Assembly: GCA_964508715.1 (NCBI GenBank)
Contig: CAZDUX010000008.1
Span: 75,964 to 139,963 of the forward strand
Length of the DNA: 64,000 bases
Reading direction: 5' to 3'
Source of the DNA: JAKALX01 sp964508715
GTDB lineage: Bacteria > Chloroflexota > Dehalococcoidia > Tepidiformales > Tepidiformaceae
The notes below the pieces were generated by a model, which saw nothing but the letters and a program-made list of their open reading frames with translations, did not search any database and was not told where the DNA came from. Position 1 is the first letter of the stretch, and each line of letters opens with the position of its first letter. A program made the translations under genes and the position numbers. Of this stretch, positions 7,936-15,621 are shown one piece after another.

Positions 7936-8931
7936 ATGCATGCAGCGATGCTTCGGACGCCTGGTCCGATCGCTACGGGTCCGCTCACCATCGAAGAGGC
8001 ACCACCGCCGGTGCCTGCAGCCGGCGAACTGCTCCTCGATGTCGTGGCCTGTGCCGCGTGCCGTACGGACCTGCAGCTCGCGGAAGGCGATATCGCGGCC
8101 AGGCGCGTGCCGCTCATCCCCGGGCACCAGGCGGCCGGACGTGTAGCCGCGCTGGGCGAGGGGGTGACGGGCTGGAACGTGGGTGACCGAGCGGGCGTGG
8201 CCTGGCTTGCCTCGGCTTGCGGGAACTGCCCCTATTGCATCGAGGGGCAGGAAAACCTTTGCCCCGATGCCCGCTTCACTGGTTGGGATCGTGATGGTGG
8301 ATTCGCGGGACAGATGACGGTTGATGCCCGCTTCGCGCTTCACCTGCCTGACGGATTCGACGACCTCGCCGTTGCACCACTTCTCTGCGGAGGAGTCATT
8401 GGCTATCGCGCACTGAGGGTCTCGGGAATCAAACCTGGAGGAAGGCTGGGGCTCTTCGGCTTTGGCGCCTCCGCACTGCTCGCCACTCAGGTCGCAGCCC
8501 ATTGGGGGTGCGAGGTCTTTGTTGCCACGCGATCGGAGCCGGAACAGGAGCGGGCTCGATCACTCGGTGCCGTGTGGGCCGGCGGGTACGAGACACCGGT
8601 CCCCACCGAACTCGATGCTGCAGTCACCTTCGCGCCCGCCGGGAGCGTGGTCGTGGCGGCACTTCGTGCCATCCGCCCCGGCGCCACGGTCGCCATCAAT
8701 GCGATCCACCTCGACCACATCCCCGAGTTCTCGTACGACCTGCTCTGGCGCGAACGGAGCCTGAAGAGCGTGGCGAACTTCACACGGACCGATGCAGCCG
8801 AGTTCCTCTCACTCGCTGCTGAAGTTCCAATTCAGACGGTCACGGAGACCCATCCCCTTGCGGACGCGAACCGTGCCTTGCAACGCATCGCCTCGGGCGC
8901 CGTGCAGGGCGCCGCCGTGCTCGTCATCTGA
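7936..8931 (+). CDS. Zinc-dependent alcohol dehydrogenase (AdhA-like, MDR family)
   Basis: A 331-aa medium-chain dehydrogenase/reductase that would oxidise an alcohol or reduce an aldehyde with NAD(P). Catalytic zinc ligands are Cys42 (CAACRTD) and His64 (PGHQ), with a third cysteine in LLCGG near residue 154. The structural zinc lobe is Cys95, Cys98, Cys101 and Cys109. The Rossmann dinucleotide loop is GLFGFGASA, a GxGxxA-type variant. GHQ instead of the common GHE and the overall length suit the AdhA-like subgroup. The gene starts eight bases after the second stress-protein gene with a GGAAGAG ribosome site, so the three form one operon. Substrate is unknown. Confidence 0.88.
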   Translation: MHAAMLRTPGPIATGPLTIEEAPPPVPAAGELLLDVVACAACRTDLQLAEGDIAARRVPLIPGHQAAGRVAALGEGVTGWNVGDRAGVAWLASACGNCPYCIEGQENLCPDARFTGWDRDGGFAGQMTVDARFALHLPDGFDDLAVAPLLCGGVIGYRALRVSGIKPGGRLGLFGFGASALLATQVAAHWGCEVFVATRSEPEQERARSLGAVWAGGYETPVPTELDAAVTFAPAGSVVVAALRAIRPGATVAINAIHLDHIPEFSYDLLWRERSLKSVANFTRTDAAEFLSLAAEVPIQTVTETHPLADANRALQRIASGAVQGAAVLVI

Positions 8932-9069
8932 GGCGTGAGCGGGGCCGGCGAAGGGGGTACCCGCCCCACCTGCACGTCTCGAATCGATGACCCTCACGAT
9001 GGATCGACGACGAATGCCTCTGCCCCGGGCGCATGGGAGCAGAATCCTCCCGTCCCGGTACTTCGTGGC

Positions 9070-10875
9070 TCAGGCCACGCCTGGTGCCGGGTGGAGGGAT
9101 ATTGGTGCCGAAGGCCGGCGCCCCTGCGTCCACTGCCGGTAGAGGGCGCTGTAGTAGCCACCCATCGCCAGCAACCGGGAGTGTGACCCATCCTCCACGA
9201 TGCGGCCGTCATCGACCACGAGGATGCGGTCGGCATGCTCTGCCGTGCTCAGGCGGTGAGCGATGATGATGCTGGTGCGCCCGCGAAGCAGGTGTCCGAG
9301 GGCCTCTTCAACCACACCCTCGGTCGCCGGGTCGAGGCTCGATGTCGCCTCATCGAGAACGAGGACGGGCGGGTTGGCGACGAATGCCCGCGCGATTGAA
9401 ATGAGCTGCTTCTGTCCGGCCGAAAGCCGCGACCCACGGTAACTGACGTACGTATTGATCCCTTCGGGCAGGGAGTCGATGAACTCCTGGATCCCGAGTT
9501 CGGCGCAGGCTGCGTCGAGATCGTCGCCGGTCGCATCGGGCCGCCCGAAGAGGATGTTCTCGCGGATGGTTCCGCTGAAGAGAAACCCTTCCTGCGGCAC
9601 CATGGTGATGCTGCGGCGCAGGTCTGTCCCCGCAATCTCCTGGAGGTCGTGGCCGTCGAGTGTCACTCGCCCCGTTGCCGGGTCGTAGAAGCGGGTCATC
9701 AGCTTCGCGAGGGTTGACTTCCCGGCCCCGGTGGGGCCCACGAGGACAACGTGTTGCCCCGGCTCGATGACGAGATTGATGTCGCACAAGACCGGCCGCC
9801 CGGGCTTGTAGCCGAACTCCACATTCTCGAGGGCGATACGGCCATCCACTCGCGCAGGCAGGGTCACCGGATTGGCCGGCTCTGCCAGGTCGGGCCGTAC
9901 GTTGAGGAGCCCGAAGATCTTGTTGAGGGCTGCACCGGCACTCTGCAGCATGTCGTACACCTGCGAGAGGTTCTGGATCGGTTGGAAGATGAAGTCGAGG
10001 TAGAAGACGAAGGCCGCCACGGTCCCGACAGAGACCTCGCCGGCTGCCACCTGCCGGCCGCCGTAATAGAGGATTACCCCGATACCGAGACCGCCCAGCC
10101 ACTCGACAAGCGGGAAGTACAGGGCGGAGATTCGCACCGTCTTCACGTTTGCCTCGTAGTTGCGCTCGTTGATCGCTCCGAAGCGCTCCATGTTCTGCTC
10201 TTCCCGGGCGAAGGCCTGCACCACGCGCAGGCCAGCGAACGTCTCCTGCATGTGGATGAGCACATCGGCAATGCGCTCGCGGACCGAGTTGTACGCCTTG
10301 CGCGAGGCGATGCGGAAGAGAGCCGTCGCCAGCAGCAATGGCGGCAGGATGACCGCCGTCATGAGGAATAGCTTCCAGCTCAGGAGCAGGAGGATGACGA
10401 TCGCACCGGCAAGTGTCAGCGTGCTCTGCACCAGCATCAGGAAGCCGTTGTTCAACACGTCGGTCAGCGTCTGGATGTCGGCAGTCATGCGCGACACGAG
10501 GCGCCCCGCGTTCTCGCGCCCAAAGAACGACAGCGACATCTTCTGCAGGTGCGTAAAGAGGCGGATGCGGAGATCGCGGAGGAAGTCCTGTCCGAGCTTG
10601 TTCACGGTGTACGTCGCTATCGCCTGGAAGACGTAGATGGTGCAGATGAGGGCGATGAACAACACCGCCGCGATAACGAGGTTCTGCTTGTCATGCCCAT
10701 CGACCCCATGGTCGAGCGCGAACTGGATGACCAGCGGCTTGCCGAGGCTCGCAGCCGTGAACGTGATAATCGAGAAGACGGCGACGAGCATCGCAGGCCA
10801 GCGAGGGGCGAGCATTTCGGCCGCACCCTTCAGCCCGTTCGCCGATACCTCCGGCGGCTGTGATTGTTCGCTCAT
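9070..10875 (-). CDS. ABC exporter half-transporter, catalytically complete Walker B
   Basis: A 601-aa type IV (multidrug/lipid-type) exporter subunit: six transmembrane helices in about residues 30-320, then a nucleotide-binding domain. Walker A VGPTGAGKST is near residue 378. The signature motif reads LSAGQ rather than LSGGQ, and Walker B (VLVLDEATSSLD) carries the catalytic glutamate, followed by the IIIAHRLST switch. It overlaps the upstream partner gene by four bases (ATGA), so the two are co-translated, almost certainly as a heterodimer. It is convergent with the alcohol dehydrogenase; the 138-base spacer holds a GGGAG/CTCCC inverted repeat near 9034-9050. The substrate is not evident. 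Confidence 0.93.
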   Translation of the reverse strand: MSEQSQPPEVSANGLKGAAEMLAPRWPAMLVAVFSIITFTAASLGKPLVIQFALDHGVDGHDKQNLVIAAVLFIALICTIYVFQAIATYTVNKLGQDFLRDLRIRLFTHLQKMSLSFFGRENAGRLVSRMTADIQTLTDVLNNGFLMLVQSTLTLAGAIVILLLLSWKLFLMTAVILPPLLLATALFRIASRKAYNSVRERIADVLIHMQETFAGLRVVQAFAREEQNMERFGAINERNYEANVKTVRISALYFPLVEWLGGLGIGVILYYGGRQVAAGEVSVGTVAAFVFYLDFIFQPIQNLSQVYDMLQSAGAALNKIFGLLNVRPDLAEPANPVTLPARVDGRIALENVEFGYKPGRPVLCDINLVIEPGQHVVLVGPTGAGKSTLAKLMTRFYDPATGRVTLDGHDLQEIAGTDLRRSITMVPQEGFLFSGTIRENILFGRPDATGDDLDAACAELGIQEFIDSLPEGINTYVSYRGSRLSAGQKQLISIARAFVANPPVLVLDEATSSLDPATEGVVEEALGHLLRGRTSIIIAHRLSTAEHADRILVVDDGRIVEDGSHSRLLAMGGYYSALYRQWTQGRRPSAPISLHPAPGVA

Positions 10876-12620
10876 ACCGCGGCTGCCTCCATCTGCCCGA
10901 GCACCTCGTTATAGCGCCGGCAACTCTGGACGAGCTGGAGGTGCGTACCGGTGTCGGCGACCCGTCCACCGTCAACCAGCACCACCTGGTCGGCCAGCGA
11001 AATCGTGGAAAGCCGGTGTGAGATGATGACGGTCGTTCGGCCGGCCATCACCTCTTTCAGTGCCGTCCGGATCTCCTCCTCCATGCGGGCATCCACGCTC
11101 GACGTTGCATCGTCGAGTATCAGGATGCGTGGCTCGGTGAGAATTGCCCGGGCGATGGCGATGCGCTGTCGCTGGCCACCCGAGAGTGAGAAACCCTGTT
11201 CGCCGACGATCGTGTCGTAGCCATCGGGCAGTTCCTCGATGAAATCCGCAGCGTGGGCGAGGCGTGCCGCGTGCTCGATCGCCGCGTCATCGGCATCGAG
11301 CCTGCCGTAGGCGATGTTGTTTCGAATGGTATCCGAGAAGAGGAACGTGTCCTCGAAGACGATGCCGATATCGCGCCGCAGGTCGCGCAGGCGTACGTCG
11401 CGGATATCATGCCCGTCGATCAGGATCCGACCACCGGTGGTGTCGTAGAAGCGAGGCAAGAGCCGGGCCACCGTCGACTTCCCGCTCCCTGTCGACCCGA
11501 CCAGGGCAACAGACCGCCCTTCGGGTACTTCGAGTGTGAAGCCATCGAGCACCTGCCGTTGTGGCTCGTAACCAAAGGTCACGTCCTCGAACGTAATCCG
11601 TCCGCGCCCCGGCGCCAGCGGTTTTGCGTGCGGTCGTTCACGCACGGTCGGTTCTTCCTTCAGCACGTTCCAGACACGGGCCGATGAGATGAGCGCCCGC
11701 TGGCCGCTCGCGACCATGTCGCCGAGTGATTGCACGGGCCACACGAGCATCGTGAGGTATTGGAGCGAGCGCACGAGGTCGCCCGGCGACATCTTCCCGT
11801 CGATGGCCAGCCACCCACCATAAGCCAGCACGGCGAGCTGCCCGACGCCGGGCAGCCACTGGAAGAGTGGTGAGTACCATGTCCTTAGCCGGGCCACGTT
11901 CATGCTCGCGCCGTGGATCTCGTCGGCGACTTTCGAGAGCTTGCCGATCTCGTGGTCCTCGCGGCCAAAGGCCCGGACCAGCCGCACCCCAGCGATATTC
12001 TCTTCCACCACGCTCGCCAGCGAGGCCAGCCCCTGCTGGACGTGTTCGGTTCCCGGGGCCAGCTTCTGGAAGAAACGGACACTGAGCAGTGTGACGACCG
12101 GATAGACCGCCATCGCCACAAACGCGAGGGTCACGTCAGTCCGTATGAGCATCACGAAGGCACCCGTCGCCATGAGCAGATAAGCCATGTTGATGGGGAT
12201 GTTGACGAGGAAGCCCTGGACCTCATGGAGGTCGGCGCTTCCTCGCGACATGAGCTGTCCTGTCGCCGTCCGGTCGTGGTAATCGAAGGAGAGCCGGTTG
12301 ACGCGGTTGTAAAGCTCTGTGCGCAGGTCAGTCTCGACCCGGTAGCTGACCCGCATCGCCCAATACCGCCTTGTCCCGCCGAAGATCGCCTGGAGCGCAG
12401 CCAGGCCGACGATCGTCAGCGCCAGCGTCAAGAGCAGTCCCGTGTCATGCGGGATGATTGCCCGGTCGATCATCGAGCCGGTAACGAAAGGGATGATGAT
12501 GCGCATGAGCCCCCAGGAGAGCCCTGCCAGGAGTGCAATCAGGAGGAAAACCCACTGCGCGCGCATCTGCCGCAGGATGAGATTCCTGCCTGCACGCAGA
12601 TCGAGCTGCTCGGTAGCCAT
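10872..12620 (-). CDS. ABC exporter half-transporter, degenerate Walker B
   Basis: A 582-aa partner subunit with six N-terminal transmembrane helices and a C-terminal ATPase domain. Walker A VGSTGSGKST starts at about residue 373 and the signature LSGGQRQR is canonical, but Walker B ends LILDDATSS, with aspartate where the catalytic glutamate should be. Together with the LSAGQ signature of the partner this makes one degenerate and one active ATP site, as in the TM287/288 and BmrCD families. The ATG at 12620 is chosen because the protein then starts MATEQLDLRAG with a GGGGGA stretch upstream; the frame is open 23 codons further. Cell membrane; export direction. Confidence 0.92.
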   Translation of the reverse strand: MATEQLDLRAGRNLILRQMRAQWVFLLIALLAGLSWGLMRIIIPFVTGSMIDRAIIPHDTGLLLTLALTIVGLAALQAIFGGTRRYWAMRVSYRVETDLRTELYNRVNRLSFDYHDRTATGQLMSRGSADLHEVQGFLVNIPINMAYLLMATGAFVMLIRTDVTLAFVAMAVYPVVTLLSVRFFQKLAPGTEHVQQGLASLASVVEENIAGVRLVRAFGREDHEIGKLSKVADEIHGASMNVARLRTWYSPLFQWLPGVGQLAVLAYGGWLAIDGKMSPGDLVRSLQYLTMLVWPVQSLGDMVASGQRALISSARVWNVLKEEPTVRERPHAKPLAPGRGRITFEDVTFGYEPQRQVLDGFTLEVPEGRSVALVGSTGSGKSTVARLLPRFYDTTGGRILIDGHDIRDVRLRDLRRDIGIVFEDTFLFSDTIRNNIAYGRLDADDAAIEHAARLAHAADFIEELPDGYDTIVGEQGFSLSGGQRQRIAIARAILTEPRILILDDATSSVDARMEEEIRTALKEVMAGRTTVIISHRLSTISLADQVVLVDGGRVADTGTHLQLVQSCRRYNEVLGQMEAAAV

Positions 12621-12758
12621 GGTCCCCCGTTCGAGCTTGCAAGAAGAGCGAATGCCGGTGGCGCGCACCCCCTCAGGCGCGAACCGCACACCTCACTCTT
12701 ACGTTAATGTCTGAGAGGCGGAAAAGGTTACCAGGAGGGGAGGAACCGGCTTGCGGAT

Positions 12759-13697
12759 CTATTCATTCGTGAACGTTTCGTATACCGCTTTGCTGACGCG
12801 TGCGATCGGGTCCCATGCCCAGCCGCGGTCGGAAAGCACGGCGATCACGTAGGTTCCGCCCGGAGCCTCCACGAATGCGACGTCGTGTGTGATCCCCTCC
12901 CATGTGCCCGTCTTGTTACCAACGCGCACGCTGGCCGGGAGCCCCGCCGGTATGCCCGTCCGCGTCTTCTGCCCCAGCAACAGCTCGCGCATCTCGGCCT
13001 TTGCTTCGTCACTCATCCCTTTCCCTTCGACGATCGCTTCCATGAGCAGTGCCATATCGGCGGCAGTCGTTGGGAGGGCTTCTGTATTCACGGAGGTGTG
13101 TTGAAGGCCCAGTGCCATGAGCGTTTCGTCGATGTTCGATGCCCCCACGAGGTGCATGAGGGCGACCGCCGTCGCGTTGTCCGAGAGGGTGACCATCGCC
13201 TCCAGTGCCTTCGAAATTGGCAGCCTGCCATCGGCACCCACGGCGACTTCCGAGATCGTGCCCAGGTCCTCGGCCAGGTCCGCGTCGGTCAGCTGGAGTT
13301 CGTCGTTTCCGTGGATCAGGCCGTCGCTACGCCGCCGTTCAACCTCGTAGAGTACGGCCAGCTTGAACGTGCTGGCCGCGTAGAACTGCCGGTCGGCGTT
13401 GATTGCCACACCGTGGCCATCGCCGAGGCGCCGCACGACGATGGAGTAGTGTGGCAAGTCGGAGCCCAATGCCCCTGTTATTGCCGCACGCATCCGCGGA
13501 TCGGTCGCGAGCTCGTAGCTTCCCGGCCCGCGGACGCTCGTGACCGGTGGTGCGACGTGCGGCGCGAGCACTACGGGTTCCGGTGATGCGGTCTCTGCTG
13601 GCTCCCCGGCGCCCGCGATCCTTGGCGCGGGTATCAACACCCCGAGCGCTACGAAGGCGAGTGCTCCAACACTCACGGCGAGTGTTGCCAGGGCCAC
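12759..13697 (-). CDS. Class A beta-lactamase-like serine hydrolase
   Basis: A membrane-anchored or secreted protein with a hydrophobic segment at residues 1-25, a Pro/Ala-rich linker, then a penicillin-binding fold. The active-site triad motifs are present: S109-T-F-K112, S172-D-N174 and K262-T-G264. The omega-loop segment carrying Glu166 in true class A enzymes (WEPELN-like) is missing; after LGLQHTSVNTEALPTTAADM the chain goes straight into the next helix. Deacylation may thus be slow or the target may be peptidoglycan rather than antibiotics. The start is uncertain: the only conventional codon is GTG at 13697, but coding-like sequence (SPWLPAF) continues upstream to a stop near 13790 without ATG, GTG or TTG, so an unusual start such as CTG is possible. 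Confidence 0.8.
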   Translation of the reverse strand: MALATLAVSVGALAFVALGVLIPAPRIAGAGEPAETASPEPVVLAPHVAPPVTSVRGPGSYELATDPRMRAAITGALGSDLPHYSIVVRRLGDGHGVAINADRQFYAASTFKLAVLYEVERRRSDGLIHGNDELQLTDADLAEDLGTISEVAVGADGRLPISKALEAMVTLSDNATAVALMHLVGASNIDETLMALGLQHTSVNTEALPTTAADMALLMEAIVEGKGMSDEAKAEMRELLLGQKTRTGIPAGLPASVRVGNKTGTWEGITHDVAFVEAPGGTYVIAVLSDRGWAWDPIARVSKAVYETFTNE

Positions 13698-13893
13698 GGT
13701 GAATGCCGGCAGCCACGGGCTGAGCGCGGCCGGCTGCTCGCTGCCCGCCTGCTGGCGAAGTCGTGTAATGCGAAAGTCCTGCAGACGGCTACCGTCTCAG
13801 ACTCGCCACCGCCTGCGATTGTACATGTATCTCCCTTATTCGCACGGTTTCCGCGCTATCCTGGCGTCTTCCCGGTACTTTTCCGCCCACTCG

Positions 13894-13899
13894 TACAAT
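13894..13899 (+). promoter_or_regulatory. -10 hexamer TACAAT of a leaderless promoter
   Basis: TACAAT ends six bases before the ATG at 13906. With the usual 6-7 bases from -10 to transcription start, the mRNA would begin at the start codon itself. No Shine-Dalgarno sequence fits in the gap. No good -35 element is seen. Confidence 0.55.
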
Positions 13900-13905
13900 C
13901 GAGCG

Positions 13906-14895
13906 ATGCGCCCGTTCGCTGCCGGTATTGCCTGCCTCGTGTTCCTGGTGGGCGTCGCGTGCGGACGCGGCGGGCCGGCTCCGGTTTCCTCGCCCGCGGT
14001 ATCCACCGCAGATCACAGCTCGAGTGCCACCGTGCGCGCTTCACCGTCACGCTCGTCCAGACCTGCTCGCGCCCGGGCGACACCACAGGTCCGTCCGATC
14101 CGGACCGCCGGTTGTGAGGCTGCTTTCTCCGCCGGCAATTCCATCGGTCAGATCGAATCGGGCGGTGAACTCCGTTCGTACCGGTTGCATGTCCCCCCCA
14201 CCTACATCTCGCGCCGTGCGACGCCGCTCGTCCTCAGTTTCCACGGCTACGCACAGGATGCGGCCCAGCAGGATGCGTATTCGCTGCTCCCGGCTTTCTC
14301 CGACCAGGCTGGCTTCATCCTCGTTACACCCGAAGGCAGCGGTTCGCCTGCAGGGTGGGACATCCCCGGTGTCTATAACGAAAACGGGATCGATGATGTC
14401 GCGTTCGTGAACCAACTCGTTTCGGATCTCAGCAATACGCTCTGCCTCGATGCACGCCGCATCTTCGCCACCGGCCACTCCAACGGCGCACAGATGGCAT
14501 CGCAGGTGGCCTGTGATCTGCCCTGGCTCATCGCCGCCGCCGCACCGGTCTCGGGCGCGGTTTTCCAGGACTGCACTGGCGCCGGTGTCCCGATGATCGC
14601 CTTCCAGGGTGATGCCGACTACAACGTGCCGCTCGAAGAGAGCGAGGAGGGTGTGCTCGGCTGGGTGAGCCACAACGCCTGCCCCAGCGACCCCGAGGTT
14701 TCGCGGCCCGCCGAGGGTGTCGAGCTACGGTCATGGAGCTGCAACGATGGCGACGTCCAGTTCTACGTCATGGAGGATGTTGGACATGTCTGGCCCGGCG
14801 GCGACCCATTGATGGGCGGAGTTGGTCCGGCCACCGATGTCATCAATGCCAATCAGCTCATGTGGGAATTCTTTCGCGCTCACCCCCATCGTTGA
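13906..14895 (+). CDS. Secreted/lipoprotein esterase of the PHB depolymerase / LpqC type
   Basis: A 329-aa alpha/beta hydrolase. The N-terminus is a hydrophobic signal segment ending GVAC at Cys19, a plausible though not ideal lipobox, followed by a Ser/Ala/Arg/Pro-rich linker to about residue 65. The nucleophile elbow GHSNG places the catalytic serine at about residue 192. The aspartate is probably in FQGDADYNV and the histidine in EDVGHVWPG. The N-terminal strand LVLSFHGYAQDA gives the oxyanion region. This family includes polyhydroxybutyrate depolymerases, feruloyl esterases and LpqC lipoproteins. The substrate is unknown. The ATG at 13906 is preferred because it starts the signal peptide; the frame is open far upstream as GC-rich shadow sequence. 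Confidence 0.85.
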   Translation: MRPFAAGIACLVFLVGVACGRGGPAPVSSPAVSTADHSSSATVRASPSRSSRPARARATPQVRPIRTAGCEAAFSAGNSIGQIESGGELRSYRLHVPPTYISRRATPLVLSFHGYAQDAAQQDAYSLLPAFSDQAGFILVTPEGSGSPAGWDIPGVYNENGIDDVAFVNQLVSDLSNTLCLDARRIFATGHSNGAQMASQVACDLPWLIAAAAPVSGAVFQDCTGAGVPMIAFQGDADYNVPLEESEEGVLGWVSHNACPSDPEVSRPAEGVELRSWSCNDGDVQFYVMEDVGHVWPGGDPLMGGVGPATDVINANQLMWEFFRAHPHR

Positions 14896-14913
14896 GCGCC
14901 ACCATGTGCCCCC

Positions 14914-15057
14914 TCAGGGGGTCTCCATTGCACTGTGGCGCAGGAGGCGGGCTGCCCGCGCTTCGAAGCGCCGGAAACAACGTTCGCAGATGCCATGCGA
15001 AACCTGTCCACTGCCGTGCTTGAGCGTCTGGCCGCACCATGCACATATCACCGTCAC
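14914..15057 (-). CDS. Very small zinc-ribbon-like protein (47 aa)
   Basis: A 47-residue protein containing ICAWCGQTLKHGSGQVSHG followed by ICERC, i.e. CxxC-x15-CxxC, with the SHGIC phrase seen in small bacterial zinc-ribbon proteins. A short basic helix (FRRFEARAARLLRH) follows. The start is GTG at 15057 with GGAGG six bases upstream. It is convergent with the esterase gene, from whose stop it is separated by 18 bases. A CCCCCTCAGGGGG hairpin (about 14909-14921) covers its stop codon. The function is unknown; such proteins are often proposed nucleic-acid or protein binders. Confidence 0.65.
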   Translation of the reverse strand: MTVICAWCGQTLKHGSGQVSHGICERCFRRFEARAARLLRHSAMETP

Positions 15058-15136
15058 GTCTCACCTCCGGGGACGGTGCTGCCCTCTGCTGGTGATCATC
15101 TACGGGAGACGCCCGGTTTCCAATCAGTGACTTCCC

Positions 15137-15313
15137 TTAGGAAGCCCTTCGCTGCGTAAACTCTGGGAAAACCTTCACCTGTGTGGCGCGCCACGTGCCC
15201 ACCACCTGTCTCCGCTGTGGCCCATGCGACCGCGCGAGGTGGTGCTCGTACCACACCTGCTCAGCCTCGCGGGTAGCCGAGAATCGCGCCATGCAATGGG
15301 GGCATGCCACCAT
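15137..15313 (-). CDS. Small putative zinc-finger protein (58 aa)
   Basis: A 58-residue protein opening with VACPHCMARFSATREAEQVW and then YEHHLARSH, giving C-x2-C and H-x3-H-type pairs that could hold one zinc ion. The remainder is basic. The ATG at 15313 has AGGAGA seven bases upstream. It lies on the same strand as and 79 bases before the 47-aa zinc-ribbon protein, so both may be co-transcribed. I cannot assign a function or a named family. Confidence 0.55.
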   Translation of the reverse strand: MVACPHCMARFSATREAEQVWYEHHLARSHGPQRRQVVGTWRATQVKVFPEFTQRRAS

Positions 15314-15621
15314 CGTTCGTCTCCTGGGTGTCTTCGGGCCGGTCCATCGTCCAGCGGTACTGGTTACCCTGCGGTAGCGGCGTGGTGAACCATCTCCTGC
15401 CGTTGCTATCGGCAAGAGTGATGGGCCACTGAAGGCTGCTGCTGCCCCTCCGGCTCGTGCAGGCAGCAAAGCAATGGTGGTCTGCCACTGCTTCTTCGCA
15501 TTGGTTGGTGTCTCCCGCTGGAGGGCGGCCGGACAGGCTGTTCCTGCAACGTCGCATCGCCCGATTGCCGGGTAGCGTAAGATTCCGCCCTGTCCCCCAA
15601 ACGGGGCGCGCGAGGTGAAAC
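15314..15621. other. Divergent spacer before the FAD oxidase
   Basis: About 308 bases. Toward the plus-strand oxidase there is a TAAGAT hexamer at 15578-15583 and a CGCCC/GGGCG inverted repeat just before the ribosome site (about 15585-15608). On the minus strand an open frame continues with coding-like residues (ITLADSNGRRWFTTPLPQGN) but has no convincing start, and it overlaps the 58-aa zinc-finger gene in another frame. I leave it uncalled. Confidence 0.4.

Noticed and set aside
12690..12758. Possible promoter or operator between the beta-lactamase-like and ABC genes (TTAACGTAAGAG)
   Set aside because: The inverted-repeat content is weak and no hexamer pair with proper spacing is visible.
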